DNA of 7,783 nt from Alphaproteobacteria bacterium (GCA_018883285.1 VEQJ01000048.1:1-7783); one strand, 5' to 3'. Counted from the first letter of the stretch, positions 1-6,807 are shown. Numbers and translations are program-made. The notes: a model not told the origin generated them from the letters alone.

Positions 1-209
1 GTCGCCAGCCGATAGGTGTGTTGATCCAGGTCACTGGGCGATGCCTGCCCCTGAGCCTGGCCTTGATTGGCGGCGTGGGGGGGGGATAGGGATAGGGCTT
101 GGGTGGTTGTGGCTTGCGCGCCTGGCAAGTCGTCTGTCATGGCCAACAGCGGCGCTGGCACGGCCAGGATGCCCAACAGCAGCTGGAGCAGCCAAATAGC
201 TTTTTTCAT
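1..209 (-). CDS. Exported protein of unknown function, N-terminus only (runs off left edge)
   Basis: The minus strand from 209 is open to the window edge (69 codons plus two bases). It begins MKKAIWLLQLLLGILAVPAP followed by LLA: two lysines, a long hydrophobic core and a small-residue end near residue 23, which is a textbook Sec signal peptide. A strong Shine-Dalgarno AGGAGG (219-224) lies 9 bases before the ATG, fixing the start. After the signal comes a low-complexity segment rich in Gln, Ala, Ser and Pro (about residues 24-58), then SDLDQHTYRLA, which may begin a folded domain. The protein is therefore predicted to be periplasmic, outer membrane or secreted. A run of nine C in the coding strand (77-85) falls just inside the low-complexity linker. 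Too little is visible to name a family. The gene is divergent from the FYDLN_acid gene. Confidence 0.75.
   Translation of the reverse strand, partial: MKKAIWLLQLLLGILAVPAPLLAMTDDLPGAQATTTQALSLSPPHAANQGQAQGQASPSDLDQHTYRLA
77..85. repeat. G9/C9 homopolymer inside the exported-protein gene
   Basis: Nine consecutive G on the plus strand (C on the coding strand) give Ser-Pro-Pro-His just after the signal peptide of the 209-1 gene. Such a tract is prone to slippage, and a one-base change would truncate the protein early. Phase variation is an inference only. Confidence 0.9.
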
Positions 210-497
210 CCTATACAACCTCCTGAACAAAATTATGCAGAAAAAGCCGACAAGCTCTATAGCCATTGGCAGCGATAGCCCTGCTTGCAAGATTTTTTGA
301 TGGAAACTTGCGTTTTCCCCCTTGCATCTATCGGCGAAACAGCATTTAAGAGGATTTTAATCTATAACACCAATGAATAGGTGATGGATAACCTGTAATC
401 GCCAAAGCCCACCGTCATCCAATTATGGACGGGGCATGGGATCCAGAATTGATCGTCACCTGTTGCGGTTACGCATGATAATGCAAAGGAACAAACA
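210..497. other. Divergent intergenic region with a structured element
   Basis: There are 288 bases between the minus-strand exported-protein gene and the plus-strand FYDLN_acid gene. The segment 251-287 can fold: CAAGC (251-255) pairs with GCTTG (283-287), enclosing CTAT/ATAG and a GCC-ATT-GGC hairpin. T6 follows on the plus strand (293-298) and T5 follows on the minus strand (opposite A5 at 241-245). On the minus strand it would sit in the 5' leader of the exported-protein gene. A second small inverted repeat, CCGTC/GACGG, lies at 412-432. I see no open frame worth calling and no convincing sigma-70 promoter, although GATAAT (477-482) close to the FYDLN_acid start could be a -10 with a poor -35. 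Confidence 0.3.
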
Positions 498-854
498 ATG
501 CTAAATGCTGAATGGGGCACCAAGCGTACCTGTCAAAATTGCACCGCGCGCTTTTACGACATGCGGCGTACACCCATCATTTGCCCCAAATGCGGTACCA
601 CCTTTAATCCCGAAGCGCTGTTGCGTGGGCGTCGTAGCAAGGCGGCAAGCGCTGAGGCAGAAGCGCTGAAGGCCAAAAAAGCCCATTTGGCTGATACGGG
701 GGTGGATTTTGAGGAGCTGGATCCAGACGATCTGGAGGCTGTGGCCGACGAAGAGGGTGAGGATGTCGGTATTGAGGATGCATCAGAATTGGGTGAGGAT
801 GATGAGGATATGGTCGATGTTATTGACAACATCGATGAGGATGAGGATAACTAA
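498..854 (+). CDS. FYDLN_acid (TIGR02300) zinc-ribbon protein with acidic tail
   Basis: This is a 118-residue protein of the TIGR02300/FYDLN_acid family, conserved in Alphaproteobacteria and of unknown function. The N-terminal third is a treble-clef-like zinc ribbon: Cys12-x2-Cys15 and Cys29-x2-Cys32, with the family signature FYD at 19-21 and PKCG at 30-33. A basic stretch (about 43-66) follows, then a very acidic Asp/Glu tail (about 70-118). The family motif normally reads FYDLNR; here it is FYDMRR, so the Asn is replaced. AAAGGA (485-490) lies 7 bases before the ATG, supporting the start. The family is often found beside a tRNA-Ala gene, as it is here. The protein is likely cytoplasmic. 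Family assignment is confident; role unknown. Confidence 0.93.
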   Translation: MLNAEWGTKRTCQNCTARFYDMRRTPIICPKCGTTFNPEALLRGRRSKAASAEAEALKAKKAHLADTGVDFEELDPDDLEAVADEEGEDVGIEDASELGEDDEDMVDVIDNIDEDEDN

Positions 855-897
855 TCCACCCACACCAACCCTGTCGGGAAGCTGTTTGGAAAACGGG

Positions 898-928
898 GCA
901 AAGGCGGCTGCTTAGGCATTGCTTTTTT
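898..928 (+). terminator. Weak candidate terminator after the FYDLN_acid gene
   Basis: GCAA (898-901) can pair with TTGC (919-922) and is followed directly by T6 (923-928), 44 bases after the FYDLN_acid stop codon. The stem is short and the loop is 17 bases, so only the T-tract is persuasive. Confidence 0.25.
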
Positions 929-964
929 CTCTTGCTAAACGCCCTGGGGTTTGTCAGAACACCG

Positions 965-993
965 CAACGGTATTCACCATGTGCCGTTGTTTT
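965..993 (+). other. Hairpin just upstream of tRNA-Ala
   Basis: CAACGG (965-970) pairs perfectly with CCGTTG (984-989). The stem extends inwards by T-G, A-T and T-G pairs to leave a 7-base loop (974-980), and T4 follows at 990-993. It could be a weak terminator for the preceding gene or a leader structure of the tRNA precursor. TTGTCA at 951-956 could be a -35 element for the tRNA, but no good -10 accompanies it. Confidence 0.35.
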
Positions 994-1002
994 GTGAATA
1001 AT

Positions 1003-1078
<76 letters not shown>

Positions 1079-1118
1079 CAACATCTAGCTTAGGCTTTGA
1101 GAAGGATTGCAAATTCAG

Positions 1119-1149
1119 TTGACAAACTGGGGTGAAGCAAGCGAGTAAT
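1119..1149 (+). promoter_or_regulatory. Candidate hfq promoter
   Basis: A perfect -35 hexamer TTGACA (1119-1124) lies in the 137-base gap between tRNA-Ala and hfq. The best -10 partner is AGTAAT (1144-1149) at a 19-base spacing, which is poor at the critical first two positions. The call rests mainly on the -35 match and the location. An hfq promoter is expected here, because tRNA processing would otherwise separate the genes. Confidence 0.3.
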
Positions 1150-1215
1150 GGGCAGGGCAATCGTCCGCAAAAATAACCATTAGATTAATCCCCCATCATA
1201 TTAAGGATAAGTGCT

Positions 1216-1503
1216 GTGACTGCTGATCGTACTTTAGGCGTTCAAGACCATTTTCTAAACTGCGCGCGCAAGCAAAAGGTGCCTTTGACCGTGTATTTGG
1301 TTAATGGCGTAAAGCTGCAGGGCTTTGTGATGTCGTTCGATAATTTTTGCGTGTTGTTGCGCCGCGATCGCCAGCTGCAAATGATCTACAAGCACGCCAT
1401 TTCAACCATGATGCCTGAGGCGCCGATTCAGTTGGTTGAGCCGAATGCCGAGGCCAGCAATGAACAGCTGGAACCGTCCGAGACCGAAGCCGCCTTGGCC
1501 TAA
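1216..1503 (+). CDS. hfq: RNA-binding chaperone Hfq
   Basis: Hfq is a hexameric Sm-like protein that pairs small RNAs with target mRNAs and controls their stability and translation. This 95-residue protein shows the family landmarks: VQDHFLN with the proximal-face Gln10, the basic rim patch RKQK (18-21), the Sm1 segment [13 protein letters not shown] (24-36) followed by FDNF (41-44), and Sm2 with the diagnostic YKHAIST (58-64). The short tail after Pro67 is acidic (Glu/Ala-rich), unlike the longer tail of enterobacterial Hfq. The start is GTG at 1216, supported by AAGGA (1203-1207) 8 bases upstream; no in-frame ATG comes before the Sm fold. The gene is followed 12 bases later by hflX, a classic hfq-hflX operon. 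Confidence 0.97.
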   Translation: MTADRTLGVQDHFLNCARKQKVPLTVYLVNGVKLQGFVMSFDNFCVLLRRDRQLQMIYKHAISTMMPEAPIQLVEPNAEASNEQLEPSETEAALA

Positions 1504-1515
1504 ACAATCGGCGTA

Positions 1516-2766
1516 ATGAATTTGGCGGCTGGGCATCAAGAACAAGTTGGGATCGTTAAGCCTTATATCAAAAGGCAGCGCGACAGGATGCATTGGCCAG
1601 ATGACCAGCAAGTTGCGGATGATTTGGCTGAGGCAGAGGCGCTGGCCGTTGCCCTAAAGCTTCACCCCGCCTTTACGATTCGCATCAACCTTAGTCAGCC
1701 ACGGCCAGCCACCCTGATGGGAACGGGGCATATTGAGCAGCTTAAGGAGATGTTGCATCAGCATGGGGCGCCGCTGTTGTATGTCGATCACCCCCTGACC
1801 CCGATTCAGCAACGCAATCTGGAAAAGGCCTTGGATGCTAAGGTTATTGACCGTCATGGCCTAATCCTTGAGATTTTTGCCGATCGCGCCGCCACCCATG
1901 AGGGGCGGTTGCAGGTGGAGTTGGCGCAACAAACCTATCTACGCAGCCGCTTGGTACGCAGCTGGACGCACCTGGAGCGGCAACGCGGTGGGGTAGGCTT
2001 TTTGGCGGGGCCGGGGGAGTCGCAGTTGGAGATTGACCGCCGCCTGATTGCCAACCGTATCCGCAAAATTAAGGCGGATCTGGCTAAGGTGGTGGCGGGG
2101 CGCACCCAACAACGGCGCGGTCGCCAGCAAAGTTCGATGCCCCTGGTCGCGCTGGTCGGCTATACCAACAGTGGTAAATCGACGCTGTTTAACCGCCTGA
2201 CCAAGGCGCAGGCCTTTGCCCATGATATGGTGTTTGCCACCCTGGATCCCACCATCCGTCGCGTCCATCTGCCCGCGGCTAAGGTTGGTGATCACGGGAT
2301 GCCTGGGGCAGGGGAGTATGACGGGCATGCGGATGCTGCCGATAGGGCGTTGGCAGATACCAGCAAGACCGCGGGCGCAACCATCCTGCTTAGCGATACC
2401 GTCGGCTTTATCCGCGATATCCCAACCCAGCTAATCGCCGCCTTTCAGGCCACGTTGGAGGAGGTGGTGCGCGCCGATCTGTTGCTGCATGTCTATGATG
2501 TTAGCAGCGCTGAGGCACCCCGCCGGGTGGAAACGGTCAATCAAACCCTGGCCAATTTGTTTGCGCAGCGTGATTTGCCGATGCCGCCCGTGTGGATGAT
2601 TGCCAACAAATTGGATCGGGTGGAACCAGGGGCAGAGCTGTTTGCCCCGCCAGGTCAACACCCGATGCTGTTGTCCGCCCTTACGGGGCAGGGGTGCGAT
2701 AACTTGTTGGGTGAGCTGTTGCGCTGGCTAAAGTCCCATCGCCTGGTTCATGAAAAACTGCTTTAG
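1516..2766 (+). CDS. hflX: Ribosome-associated GTPase HflX
   Basis: HflX binds the 50S subunit and, in studied bacteria, splits stalled or stress-damaged ribosomes using GTP. In this 416-residue protein the N-terminal HflX domain (about 35-150) is followed by the glycine-rich linker GGVGFLAGPGESQLE (158-172) and a helical segment. The G domain then shows G1 GYTNSGKST (215-223), G2 around ATLDPT (241-246), G3 DTVG (294-297), G4 NKLD (364-367) and G5 SAL (387-389). An insertion of roughly 30-36 residues (about 253-288, Gly/Ala/Asp-rich) separates G2 from G3, where the family usually has a short loop. The start at 1516 has no clear Shine-Dalgarno sequence and may rely on coupling from hfq; Met25 (1588) is an alternative. 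The 3' end overlaps the convergent hydroxylase gene by 39 bp. Confidence 0.96.
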   Translation: MNLAAGHQEQVGIVKPYIKRQRDRMHWPDDQQVADDLAEAEALAVALKLHPAFTIRINLSQPRPATLMGTGHIEQLKEMLHQHGAPLLYVDHPLTPIQQRNLEKALDAKVIDRHGLILEIFADRAATHEGRLQVELAQQTYLRSRLVRSWTHLERQRGGVGFLAGPGESQLEIDRRLIANRIRKIKADLAKVVAGRTQQRRGRQQSSMPLVALVGYTNSGKSTLFNRLTKAQAFAHDMVFATLDPTIRRVHLPAAKVGDHGMPGAGEYDGHADAADRALADTSKTAGATILLSDTVGFIRDIPTQLIAAFQATLEEVVRADLLLHVYDVSSAEAPRRVETVNQTLANLFAQRDLPMPPVWMIANKLDRVEPGAELFAPPGQHPMLLSALTGQGCDNLLGELLRWLKSHRLVHEKLL

Positions 2767-4002
2767 CGGCGGCAGATGGTTCACCAGATTCAGCCCTAAC
2801 CCGCGCCCCAGCCTTATCGGCAACAGGTTGGTTTCAAACAGCGCGTTTAACTGGTGGGTGGCCATAATCATGCGAGCAGCCTGTCGGCTTTGTTGTTTAT
2901 CAGCGGCCATCAAGCTTGGCTGATCCCACCAGGCCATGCCCAGTTGCCGCGCCGCCACCAATTCCCGCCGAAGAATGTTCAGACCGCGCACCGCCAAGTT
3001 AAAGCCCTGTCCAGCAATGGGGTGAATGCCGTGGGCGGCATCGCCCAACAAAAAAGCGCGGGGGGCGTGCAGGCGGTCGGCGCGCACCAGATTCAGGGGA
3101 TAGGCCTGCACCGCGCTGACCAAGCTAAGCTGTCCCAGCCAGGGAAAATGGTGTTGCAGCAAGGATGCAAAGGCGTCCGCCGACTCTGTGGAGAGTGCCT
3201 TAAAGGCTTCGGCCTTAGCGGTGGGCAGGTTCCACACCAGCTGGCTATGGTTGTTGTGCATGGGCAGCAGCGCCAGCGGCCCACCCGCCATGAAATACTC
3301 ATAGGCGACCTGGTCATGGGGTTGGCTATGCGCCATCACCGCGACCAGAGCGGTTTGGTGGTAGTCATGGTGGCGGCACCCAATCTTCAGCAGGTCACGC
3401 AGGGTGGAGTTGCGGCCATCGGCGGCCAGCAGCAGGGCTCCGCGCAGTTGCCGACCATCACTGGCCTGCAGGCTAATCCCAAAATCGTCCGCCGCCACCG
3501 CCGTTACCGTAAAGCCGCCCACCATCTGCACCCCCAGCTGTTGCAGGTGATTCAGCAGGTGTCGGCGCAACAAATGATTTTCAACGATATAGCCCATGGC
3601 ATGGGGGGTGGCATGGGGATTGTCCAGGGGGTTGTCCAGTATGGTAGCCTGACCGTTGGCACTATCCCGCACCGACCAGTCAATCAATCCCAGGTGCCGT
3701 TGGCCGCCCGCCGCCCCCTGCGCCACCTGAATTTGCATGATGGGGGAGGGGTTCAGCGCCCCCGCATCCCAAACTTGCAATTGATCAAACAGCCGCTTGG
3801 TGCCCGCCGCCAAGGCTGTTGTCAGCAGCCCATCACTCACCCGTTCCACCTCACCACGATCCAACAGGGTGACGGCAAAGCCCGCTCGCGCCAGGGCGAT
3901 AGCCGCGGTCAGGCCAACCAACCCCGCGCCAGCGATTAAAATCTGCTGTTCCTGTGCGGGGCTTGTGGTGCCAGATAGCTGGTCGGTGGCGGGCTTACTC
4001 AT
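2728..4002 (-). CDS. UbiH/UbiF/VisC/COQ6-family FAD-dependent hydroxylase (ubiquinone biosynthesis)
   Basis: This 424-residue flavoprotein monooxygenase is of the type that hydroxylates the aromatic ring of ubiquinone precursors. Visible motifs are the Rossmann dinucleotide site GAGLVG (25-30), the DG motif ADGRNSTLR (194-202), and the second FAD motif beginning GDAAHGIHPIAGQGFNLA (320-337), which is highly characteristic of the UbiH/COQ6 branch. It ends with FMNQAMGL, as many family members do. Which ring position it acts on (UbiH, UbiF, UbiI or the broad-specificity alphaproteobacterial UbiL) cannot be told from sequence reading, so no symbol is given. A duplicated LDNP segment (122-129) forms an unusual small insert. 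The ATG shares four bases (ATGA) with the zapA stop, implying translational coupling. The 3' end overlaps hflX by 39 bp on the opposite strand. Confidence 0.92.
   Translation of the reverse strand: MSKPATDQLSGTTSPAQEQQILIAGAGLVGLTAAIALARAGFAVTLLDRGEVERVSDGLLTTALAAGTKRLFDQLQVWDAGALNPSPIMQIQVAQGAAGGQRHLGLIDWSVRDSANGQATILDNPLDNPHATPHAMGYIVENHLLRRHLLNHLQQLGVQMVGGFTVTAVAADDFGISLQASDGRQLRGALLLAADGRNSTLRDLLKIGCRHHDYHQTALVAVMAHSQPHDQVAYEYFMAGGPLALLPMHNNHSQLVWNLPTAKAEAFKALSTESADAFASLLQHHFPWLGQLSLVSAVQAYPLNLVRADRLHAPRAFLLGDAAHGIHPIAGQGFNLAVRGLNILRRELVAARQLGMAWWDQPSLMAADKQQSRQAARMIMATHQLNALFETNLLPIRLGRGLGLNLVNHLPPLKQFFMNQAMGL
3598..3639. repeat. Short tandem duplications inside the hydroxylase gene
   Basis: GGCATGGGG occurs at 3598-3606 and 3610-3618 (12-base period), and TTGTCCAG occurs at 3620-3627 and 3632-3639 (again a 12-base period). 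On the coding strand they give LDNP-LDNP followed by HATP-HAMG at residues 122-137. The reading frame is kept. This looks like local in-frame expansion in a surface loop. Confidence 0.8.
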
Positions 4003-4319
4003 GGCATTTCCCCATCCGTCGGGGCGACCAGGGATTGTAAACGGCTCTCCAGGCGGCTTTCCAAGCGATCCGCCATTTGATTTAACCGATCAATCAGGGG
4101 GGCAATCCATTGAAAATCCTGCCCCTCCTCAAGCTCATTCAGCAGGTTTAGGGCGGTGATGGCCAACACATCCAGCTCTTGCGCGCCCGCCAAATGATAA
4201 TCGACCTCATGAAACCGCTGGCTAAGGCGGCCAGCCAAGGCCTGCGTCTTCGGCACATCCGCCTCTGGGCAGCCCAATTGCAAATTGTGCCGCAGCTTTA
4301 CGAAAACGCTGCTGCTCAT
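3999..4319 (-). CDS. zapA: Cell division protein ZapA
   Basis: ZapA is a small cytoplasmic protein that binds FtsZ and cross-links its filaments in the Z-ring. This 106-residue ORF has the family pattern: an N-terminal strand (VFVKLRHNLQLG, 5-16), a first helix with ALAGRLSQRFHEVD (27-40), then the conserved helix start ELDVLAITALNLLNELEE (48-65), comparable to the LVLAALNLADEL-type core of alphaproteobacterial ZapA. A long C-terminal coiled coil follows, containing the repeat RLESRLESRLQS (85-96). It starts inside the stop codon of the upstream coiled-coil gene (ATGA, 4316-4319) and ends inside the start of the flavin hydroxylase gene (ATGA, 3999-4002). The sequence is divergent, so I rely on pattern, length and context. 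Confidence 0.8.
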   Translation of the reverse strand: MSSSVFVKLRHNLQLGCPEADVPKTQALAGRLSQRFHEVDYHLAGAQELDVLAITALNLLNELEEGQDFQWIAPLIDRLNQMADRLESRLESRLQSLVAPTDGEMP

Positions 4320-4636
4320 GCGGCGCCCCCGCCATCAACCTGCCGCAACAGGGCTTCCAGCTGATCAATCATGCTGTCTAAGCGATCGGAAACCAGCTGC
4401 ACCACTTTTGGGTCAGCAGGGACAGGTTCAAGATGGCTTGGCGCAGGCGTGCTGGCGGCAGAAGCGGTAGAATTTGTTGATGCAACAGGTGAAGGGTCAG
4501 GGCTTGCAGCCTGTTTTTCAAATGTTTCCACCTCATCCAAACGCTGCATCAGATGATCCAAACGATCCACCGCCTGCCATAATGCTTTCAGGGCAAGGTC
4601 TTGTGTACGAAAGGTTGGCACGCTATCAATGGCCAT
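4316..4636 (-). CDS. Small helical protein upstream of zapA, ZauP-like (possible ZapA partner)
   Basis: This 106-residue protein has two predicted amphipathic helical segments: about 13-44 (LALKALWQAVDRLDHLMQRL onward) and about 76-100 (DPKVVQLVSDRLDSMIDQLE onward). A Pro/Ala/Ser/Thr-rich linker (about 45-75) joins them. No enzymatic motif is present. In Caulobacter, zapA is co-transcribed with a short coiled-coil gene, zauP, whose product works with ZapA to focus the Z-ring; position and character match here, but sequence identity is not demonstrated. I chose the ATG at 4636; a TTG one codon upstream (4639) is also open. The Shine-Dalgarno sequence is weak (AGAAAG). The stop overlaps the zapA start by four bases. 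Confidence 0.65.
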   Translation of the reverse strand: MAIDSVPTFRTQDLALKALWQAVDRLDHLMQRLDEVETFEKQAASPDPSPVASTNSTASAASTPAPSHLEPVPADPKVVQLVSDRLDSMIDQLEALLRQVDGGGAA

Positions 4637-4667
4637 CAATCGCTTTCTGAAATGGTTTGCATAGATC

Positions 4668-4697
4668 CTTATACCTTAGTCCACCCAAGCTTGAGAA
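4668..4697 (-). promoter_or_regulatory. Candidate promoter of the zauP-like/zapA/hydroxylase operon
   Basis: On the minus strand, TTCTCA (4697-4692, four of six to the -35 consensus) and TATAAG (4673-4668, five of six to -10) are separated by 18 bases. The predicted start lies about 24 bases before the operon's first ATG. The same TATA sequence read on the plus strand gives TATACC (4670-4675), a possible -10 for tkt with no good -35. The 76-base gap between the two start codons must serve both directions. Confidence 0.4.
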
Positions 4698-4712
4698 GAG
4701 TTAATCGCCATT

Positions 4713-6746
4713 ATGTCACCCACGCAATCCGCCGCCTCAGCCATTCACTCTAACCACGGCCACGCCGCCCAAAGTTCGCAACAGGCCAGCTTTGCGATGG
4801 CCAATGCGATTCGCGCCCTGGCGATGGATGCGGTGGAGCAGGCCAATTCGGGGCACCCCGGCATGCCGATGGGGATGGCCGATGTTGCCAGCGTGCTGTG
4901 GGCGGAGGTGCTGAAGCATTACCCGCAAGATCCGATGTGGGCGGATCGGGATCGCTTTGTGTTGTCGGCGGGGCATGGTTCGATGCTGCTCTACGCCCTG
5001 CTGCACCTTACCGGCTATCAAGATTTTACCATCGATTCTCTGAAAAAATTCCGTCAGTTGGGCAGCCATACCCATGGCCACCCAGAGGTGATGCCCGGCA
5101 TCGAAACCACCACGGGCCCCCTGGGGCAGGGATTGGCCAATGCCGTCGGTATGGCGTTGGCGGAGCGGCATTTGAACGCCCAATTTGGCGATAGCCTGGT
5201 TGACCACCGCACCTTTGTCATCGCGGGCGACGGCTGTTTGATGGAGGGGATTAGCCATGAGGCGATTTCGATGGCGGGTCATTTGGGGCTGCACAAGCTG
5301 ACCGTGCTGTTTGACGACAACCAAATTTCGATTGATGGCGCCACCAGCCTGTCGGTCAGCGATGATCAGCATCGCCGATTCCAAGCCTGCGGCTGGCAAA
5401 CCCTGGCGGTGGATGGCCACGACATGGCGGCGGTTCGCCAAGCCCTGGCTGAGGCCGTCACCACGGATAAGCCGACCATGATTGCCTGCCGTACCAGCAT
5501 TGGCTTTGGCGCGGAAAAGGCGGGCACCTCAAGCATGCACGGCAGCCCGCTGGGGGCTGAGGCGATTGCCCAGGCGCGCAAAAATCTCAGCTGGCCGTAC
5601 CCCGCCTTTGAGATTCCGCAGGATATTTTGTCGCAATGGCGGGATGCTGGCCAACGCGGTGCGGGTGCCTATCAAGCCTGGCAACAGCGGTTGAGCAGCA
5701 GTGATGCGCCGTTGCAACAAGAATTTAAGCGGCTGTTGGCGCGTGAATTGCCGCAGGGGTGGCGGTCGGCAATCCTGAAAAGCAAACAAGCCTTTGTGGA
5801 CAGTGGCAAGGCGATTGCCAGCCGCGCAGCCTCTGGCGAAACTTTGGGGCAATTGGTTGAGGCAATTCCTGAATTGTTGGGCGGTTCAGCCGATTTGACC
5901 CCATCCAACAACACAAAAACCAAAACCGTCACCGCGCTGACTAAGGATAATTATGGCGGCCGCTATCTGCACTATGGCGTGCGGGAGCATGGCATGGCGG
6001 CGACGATGAACGGCATGGCGCTGCACGGCGGGGTGATTCCCTATGGCGGCACCTTTTTGGTCTTTGCCGATTATTCCCGCCCATCGATTCGCCTGTCCGC
6101 CCTGATGGAGCAGCGGGTGATTTATGTGATGACCCATGATTCGATAGGGTTGGGGGAGGATGGGCCGACCCATCAGCCGGTCGAACATTTGGCCAGCCTG
6201 CGCGCTATTCCTAACCTGTTGGTGTTGCGCCCCGCCGACGCGGTGGAAACGGCCGAATGTTGGGAAATCGCGCTGGAGCAAGCCAATCGCCCCAGCGTGC
6301 TGGCGCTGTCACGGCAAAATCTGGCACCCCTGCGCCATGAGGCCACCGCCGACAATCGCTGCGCCAAGGGTGGTTATGTCATTGCCGATAACGGCCTGCC
6401 TACCCGTGTCGTGATGATGGCCACGGGGTCAGAGGTGGGTTTGGCGCAACAGGTCAGCCTGCAACTGGCCGCCGCGGGGATTGGGGCGCGGGTGGTATCC
6501 TGCCCCAGTTTGGAACTGCTGGCCGAACAGACCGAATCCTATCGCCAGGAATTGTTGGGCGGCGAAGGCGTGCTGCGCGTCGCGGTGGAGGCGGCGGTGC
6601 AGCAGGGGTGGGATCGCTATCTGCGTTCAGGCGACCTGTTTGTCGGCATGAACAGCTTTGGTGCCAGCGGTAAGGCGGAGGATCTGTTTAAGCATTTCGG
6701 CCTAACCCCCACCGCCATTGTCGAAAAAATCCAGGCAGCGATTTAG
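4713..6746 (+). CDS. tkt: Transketolase
   Basis: Transketolase is a thiamine-diphosphate enzyme that moves two-carbon units between sugar phosphates in the non-oxidative pentose phosphate pathway. This 677-residue protein has all expected landmarks: SGHPG with His48, SAGHGS with His88, GPLGQG (135-140), the ThDP/metal motif GDGCLMEG (172-179) with Asn203, MHGSPLG with His276, the catalytic glutamate in YGVREHGM (Glu425), and DSIGLGEDGPTHQPVEH (476-492) in the pyrimidine domain. A C-terminal transketolase domain (about 550-677) completes it. It is slightly longer than usual (about 660) because of a Ser/His/Gln-rich leader of some 25 residues. The Shine-Dalgarno sequence before 4713 is weak (GAAGAG, 4695-4700); Met29 is an alternative start but has none. 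It is divergent from the zapA operon, and a G10 run begins at the last base of the stop codon. Confidence 0.98.
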   Translation: MSPTQSAASAIHSNHGHAAQSSQQASFAMANAIRALAMDAVEQANSGHPGMPMGMADVASVLWAEVLKHYPQDPMWADRDRFVLSAGHGSMLLYALLHLTGYQDFTIDSLKKFRQLGSHTHGHPEVMPGIETTTGPLGQGLANAVGMALAERHLNAQFGDSLVDHRTFVIAGDGCLMEGISHEAISMAGHLGLHKLTVLFDDNQISIDGATSLSVSDDQHRRFQACGWQTLAVDGHDMAAVRQALAEAVTTDKPTMIACRTSIGFGAEKAGTSSMHGSPLGAEAIAQARKNLSWPYPAFEIPQDILSQWRDAGQRGAGAYQAWQQRLSSSDAPLQQEFKRLLARELPQGWRSAILKSKQAFVDSGKAIASRAASGETLGQLVEAIPELLGGSADLTPSNNTKTKTVTALTKDNYGGRYLHYGVREHGMAATMNGMALHGGVIPYGGTFLVFADYSRPSIRLSALMEQRVIYVMTHDSIGLGEDGPTHQPVEHLASLRAIPNLLVLRPADAVETAECWEIALEQANRPSVLALSRQNLAPLRHEATADNRCAKGGYVIADNGLPTRVVMMATGSEVGLAQQVSLQLAAAGIGARVVSCPSLELLAEQTESYRQELLGGEGVLRVAVEAAVQQGWDRYLRSGDLFVGMNSFGASGKAEDLFKHFGLTPTAIVEKIQAAI

Positions 6747-6755
6747 GGGGGGGGG
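6746..6755. repeat. G10 homopolymer at the tkt stop codon
   Basis: Ten consecutive G begin with the final base of the tkt TAG stop. Length variation here would not change the protein. It marks the border between GC-rich core sequence and the AT-rich segment to the right. Confidence 0.95.
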
Positions 6756-6807
6756 ATGGCTGGATTCGGCCAAGGCTGAGTTTACAGTTGTTTGAATTTT
6801 TGCGCGC

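Noticed and set aside
67..300. A 77-codon plus-strand frame at the left edge
   Set aside because: It is opposite the exported-protein gene, which has a signal peptide and a strong Shine-Dalgarno sequence on the minus strand.
2854..3939. A 361-codon open frame on the plus strand inside the hydroxylase gene
   Set aside because: It is antisense to a gene with clear FAD motifs. Its translation is low-complexity Gln/Gly/His-rich with no domain, as expected from the reverse of GC-biased codons.
4737..5441. A 234-codon open frame on the minus strand inside tkt
   Set aside because: It lies wholly opposite the conserved ThDP-binding half of transketolase. The translation is His/Gln/Arg-rich and shows no motif.
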